DNA from: Rufibacter immobilis
Lineage (GTDB): Bacteria > Bacteroidota > Bacteroidia > Cytophagales > Hymenobacteraceae
DNA length: 64,000 bases
NCBI RefSeq assembly: GCF_003721565.1
Contig: NZ_RJJE01000002.1
Location: 248,001 to 312,000 of the forward strand
Reading direction: 5' to 3'
The notes beneath the pieces are model-generated. The model saw only the letters and a list, made by a program, of their open reading frames with translations. It searched no databases and was not told the origin of the DNA. Shown piece after piece: positions 61,701 to 64,000 of this stretch (within the stretch, counting starts at the first letter, position 1; each line of letters opens with the position of its first letter). A program made the position numbers and the translations under genes.

Positions 61701-62273
61701 CTATTTTACGACCAGATCATATTTGGCCAGAAGGCCCAGGGCACCCTGGGCGGAGATCTTCAGCTTCTTGACCCGGTTCTTCTCTGGGTCAAACGCGTAA
61801 TTGTAGGCCGTGAGCAAGTCTGCCTTCTCCAGATTGGTGCGCTCAAAAACGGTTCTGAGCAAGTCGCACTGCGCAAAGGTGGCCTGCGTCAGGTCAGTGT
61901 CTGTGAAGTTGGCTTCTTTGATGCTACAGGAGTGAAAAAGGGTCTTCTTCAGGTTCTTTTTCCCGAAGAAAGTGTAGTCCAGGGTGCAGCCCTTGAACGC
62001 GACCGAAAAGAGGAAATCATGGCAACCGCTGAAGTCCACGCCCATGAGTTTGCAGTTGGTGAAGGTTACGTCCTGTAGCTTGGAGCCGTTCAGCTTGGCC
62101 ATGCTCAGGTTGCAGTTGTCAAACACGCACTCAGAAAAGCTGTTGCCGGAAAGGTCACTGTTGGCGAAATCACAGTGCTTAAACGTGCAACCGTCAAACT
62201 CCCGGCCGCTGATGCCCTTGCCGGCGTAGGTGATTCCCTCAAAGACTTTGTTCTCGTGCAGGAGTTCTTGCAT
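61701..62273 (-). CDS. Pentapeptide-repeat protein
   Basis: 190 residues forming a right-handed quadrilateral beta helix of A(D/N)LXX-type units: FDGCTFKHCDFANSDLSGNS, FSECVFDNCNLSMAKLNGSK, NFTDTDLTQATFAQCDLLRT and FERTNLEKADL. A short C-terminal cap (KLKISAQGALGLLAKYDLVV) resembles the Qnr/McbG group of DNA-gyrase-protecting proteins, but gyrase interaction is not predictable. Many cysteines lie on the coil faces. Confidence 0.9.
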   Translation of the reverse strand: MQELLHENKVFEGITYAGKGISGREFDGCTFKHCDFANSDLSGNSFSECVFDNCNLSMAKLNGSKLQDVTFTNCKLMGVDFSGCHDFLFSVAFKGCTLDYTFFGKKNLKKTLFHSCSIKEANFTDTDLTQATFAQCDLLRTVFERTNLEKADLLTAYNYAFDPEKNRVKKLKISAQGALGLLAKYDLVVK

Positions 62274-62291
62274 ACACCAATGCGCTTAGCC

Positions 62292-63386
62292 TTACCACTC
62301 AATGTTTTTCTCAATAAACCCAATCAGCAACTGAGCCATGGCCTGCTGTTCTTCGCGGCGCGGGTGGCCGGGGGTGTTCTTGTAAGGCGCGAAGAGGGTG
62401 TGGATTTTCTTGTCTTGCAGGCCTGCCACGGCTTTCTCCACGTAGCCGGGCCACGGCGAGCCGGCGCGGGTAATGTCCATGTTGCCTAGGGCGGCAATAA
62501 TGTGGGCCTGGGGGTATTTGGCTCTAATGCCCTTTACAAAGTTCTGGTAAGCCGTCACCAGGTCCTGCTCCGTGGGCTTTTCAGTCCCGAACCGGCGTTT
62601 GAACTGCTCATGCTCCGGGCGGTTCACGAGCCAGGAATCGTTCTGGAAGAGGTTGATCACCACCACGTCGGGCTGCTTCTGGGTGAAATCCCAGCGGCTG
62701 GAGGCATCTGAGGGGTTCAGGCGGTCGTAGATCTCCGGCATGATGATGGGGCCCCAGCTCACCGTAATGCCAATGCCGCTTTTGCAGACGCAGGTGTAGT
62801 CGGCGTTGAAGTAGCGGGCGGTGAGGGCGGCGTAGCTCACGTAATTGTCGGTGTTCAGGCCTTCCCAGGAGTCTTTCCCGGAGTAGTCATGAACGGCGTA
62901 CCCGGCGGTGATGGAGTTGCCGTAGAACTCAATGCTTCTCTTCGGCTTCGCCGATGCCGGTAATACTTTTGCGCCCTGGGGCAATTCAAAGCCATAGAAG
63001 GTGGTGGTGCCTTTGTCCCACTCAGTGCGTTTGAACAGTTCCACCGTGTGTTTGCCCGGTTTAAGCTGGGAGCCCAGCGTGAAGAGCTTCGCCGCCGTGT
63101 CTGGCCTGATTACCGAAACGGTGTCGCCGTCCAGGATTACGTTATAATAGCTGTTGCCGGTATCGTCTTTGAGCCGGGCCTGTACGCCGGTTCCTTCAAA
63201 GTTCAGCTTCACGGAAGTGCCAGACCAATAGAGTTCAGCGGTTTGGGCAGAAGGCTTGCCCACCCGGCCCATGTACATCACCTGATCGTGCTGCGGCTGT
63301 ACCAGAAGCTGCTTGGGCGAAGTGCATCGGCTGGCCGAAAAAACAAACAGGAAGGCGAAAACCGAGAAGAAAAGACGTTGGCGCAT
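62292..63386 (-). CDS. CE2-type SGNH carbohydrate esterase
   Basis: 364 residues with an exported leader (possible lipidated Cys21 with an atypical lipobox, SASRC). An N-terminal jelly-roll (about 30-145) with AELYWSGTSVKLNFEGTGVQ is followed by an SGNH domain: Ser158 in FYGNSITAGY, VVINLFQNDSW for the Asn block, and GHPRREEQQAMAQ for the catalytic His. This two-domain plan is that of carbohydrate esterase family 2 (deacetylation of glucomannan or xylan). It is 18 bases upstream of the pentapeptide gene, on the same strand. Confidence 0.87.
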   Translation of the reverse strand: MRQRLFFSVFAFLFVFSASRCTSPKQLLVQPQHDQVMYMGRVGKPSAQTAELYWSGTSVKLNFEGTGVQARLKDDTGNSYYNVILDGDTVSVIRPDTAAKLFTLGSQLKPGKHTVELFKRTEWDKGTTTFYGFELPQGAKVLPASAKPKRSIEFYGNSITAGYAVHDYSGKDSWEGLNTDNYVSYAALTARYFNADYTCVCKSGIGITVSWGPIIMPEIYDRLNPSDASSRWDFTQKQPDVVVINLFQNDSWLVNRPEHEQFKRRFGTEKPTEQDLVTAYQNFVKGIRAKYPQAHIIAALGNMDITRAGSPWPGYVEKAVAGLQDKKIHTLFAPYKNTPGHPRREEQQAMAQLLIGFIEKNIEW

Positions 63387-63554
63387 AGGGGTAGAGGGTG
63401 TTGCTAGAGACAGGTAAAGATGCTGAGAACGGCTTTACTTTCCAAAGGGGTGGCAAGGGAGTCTCTGTAAAATCTCTCCTCGTAAATGAAATCCCACCTG
63501 AAAGCCGTTGCGCCTGTCTGCCGCTTTCAGATGGGAGCCTGGGTTTGTCTGCAC

Positions 63555-63869
63555 TTATTCTCCAAAGCCGGGTCTGAAGATTTTAGGCGTTGCATCTGCC
63601 GGTGCGGCTGTGAGCGGCGCAAACATAGGATGTTCAGCCATATTTGCCGCACTGCCGAAGCCCGGATGCGCCACTTGCTGGGGAACACTTCCTGGCGGTA
63701 CTGCCGGAGGGAATTCAACGGCTAACCGGGGCACCTGAAGCAGGTAGAAGGCAAGGCTCAGGAGCAACGCGCACAAGGTGGCAACGCCAACCCCCACCAG
63801 CGAAAGGCATCTGCGGGGCCGTGCCACGGGAGCGGAAAAGGAAGCGGGATAATGCATTGATTTTGCCAT
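63555..63869 (-). CDS. Small single-TM protein with Pro/Ala-rich tail, unrecognised
   Basis: 104 residues: a basic N-terminus (MAKSMHYPASFSAPVARPRR), one transmembrane helix (LSLVGVGVATLCALLLSLAF), and a Pro/Ala-rich periplasmic tail (FPPAVPPGSVPQQVAHPGFG). A second Met (residue 5) could also be the start. No family recognised. The composition of the opposite strand is less protein-like, so this frame is preferred. Confidence 0.6.
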   Translation of the reverse strand: MAKSMHYPASFSAPVARPRRCLSLVGVGVATLCALLLSLAFYLLQVPRLAVEFPPAVPPGSVPQQVAHPGFGSAANMAEHPMFAPLTAAPADATPKIFRPGFGE

Positions 63870-63892
63870 AGCCGTAGAAGTTTAGTTCTATA

Positions 63893-63948
63893 GAGAAGAT
63901 GCGTTTAGGGGCTGTTTTCCATAAAACAGCCCCTAAACGCATCTTCTC
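63893..63948. repeat. GTTTAGGGGC palindromic repeat with 10-bp outer stem
   Basis: Outer stem GAGAAGATGC / GCATCTTCTC unique to this locus around a perfect core; loop CCAT. Confidence 0.93.
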
Positions 63949-64000
63949 CTTCGGCGTAAGCCGTGGCTGGCAAAATTGCTTTACATGAGGAAATACCCGT

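Noticed and set aside
63486-63738. Plus-strand frames opposite the last small gene
   Set aside because: Cys/Arg-rich composition typical of antisense translation; the minus frame has a proper transmembrane helix.
6191-63948. GTTTAGGGGC elements as CRISPR repeats
   Set aside because: They are dispersed singly between genes and palindromic, without spacers or cas genes.
1-64000. tRNA, rRNA, CRISPR arrays, insertion sequences or prophage
   Set aside because: No acceptor/T-loop signatures, no regularly spaced direct repeats, and no transposase, integrase or phage structural genes were seen.

Overview
The window looks like chromosomal DNA of a Bacteroidota member, most likely a Hymenobacteraceae relative (Rufibacter/Pontibacter-like). 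That is inferred from several things: a TonB-dependent receptor with an N-terminal carboxypeptidase-regulatory domain, many short lipoproteins, FadL/GDSL, DUF4286, DUF4269 and 2TM genes, weak Shine-Dalgarno sequences, and promoters of the Bacteroidota type (TTG, about 19-20 bases, TAnnTTTG). There are no rRNA or tRNA genes, CRISPR arrays, prophages or complete insertion sequences. I find about 54 protein genes, mostly housekeeping and envelope functions, on both strands.

Layout. 1-6.6 kb: a cut-off secreted TIG-domain protein, a prolyl oligopeptidase, an S41 peptidase, a polyamine-acetyltransferase-like GNAT and a DUF4286 protein. 6.9-13 kb: an MFS transporter, a TraB/GumN protein, and a minus-strand metal-uptake-like locus (His-rich protein, TonB receptor, lipoprotein). 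13.3-23 kb: htpG, an AT-rich orphan ending in a beta-clamp-binding-like peptide, NamZ, a DoxX-like protein, a YgiD-like dioxygenase, a Crp-type regulator, a nitronate monooxygenase and a sugar nucleotidyltransferase. 23-31 kb: a lemA-TPM-TPM cluster, DUF4269, fructose-bisphosphate aldolase and polA. 31-43 kb: lipocalin-like lipoproteins, GDSL/FadL, a TrxB-like flavoprotein, cyanophycinase, an MBL-rhodanese protein, DUF481, RlpA, GNAT and SH3 proteins. 43-50 kb: two small heat-shock proteins and an accessory signalling patch, made of three paralogues of one small family, an orphan response regulator beside a decayed kinase, a kinase-less triple-PAS protein and a CZB-like helical protein. 50-64 kb: lipoproteins, a solitary AT-rich OLD-family nuclease, nrdA/nrdB, a gene-free 1-kb region rich in DnaA boxes (candidate oriC), rplU-rpmA, a cyclase-family enzyme, a pentapeptide-repeat protein and a CE2-type esterase.

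The most striking feature is a short palindromic repeat with core GTTTAGGGGCyGTTTTT / AAAAACrGCCCCTAAAC. It occurs about 35 times, roughly once every 2 kb and almost only between genes. Its core is conserved, but the outermost stem often differs at each locus while staying self-complementary, as if the element sits in the loops of older terminators. Several other, larger inverted-repeat (MITE-like) families fill the remaining gaps.
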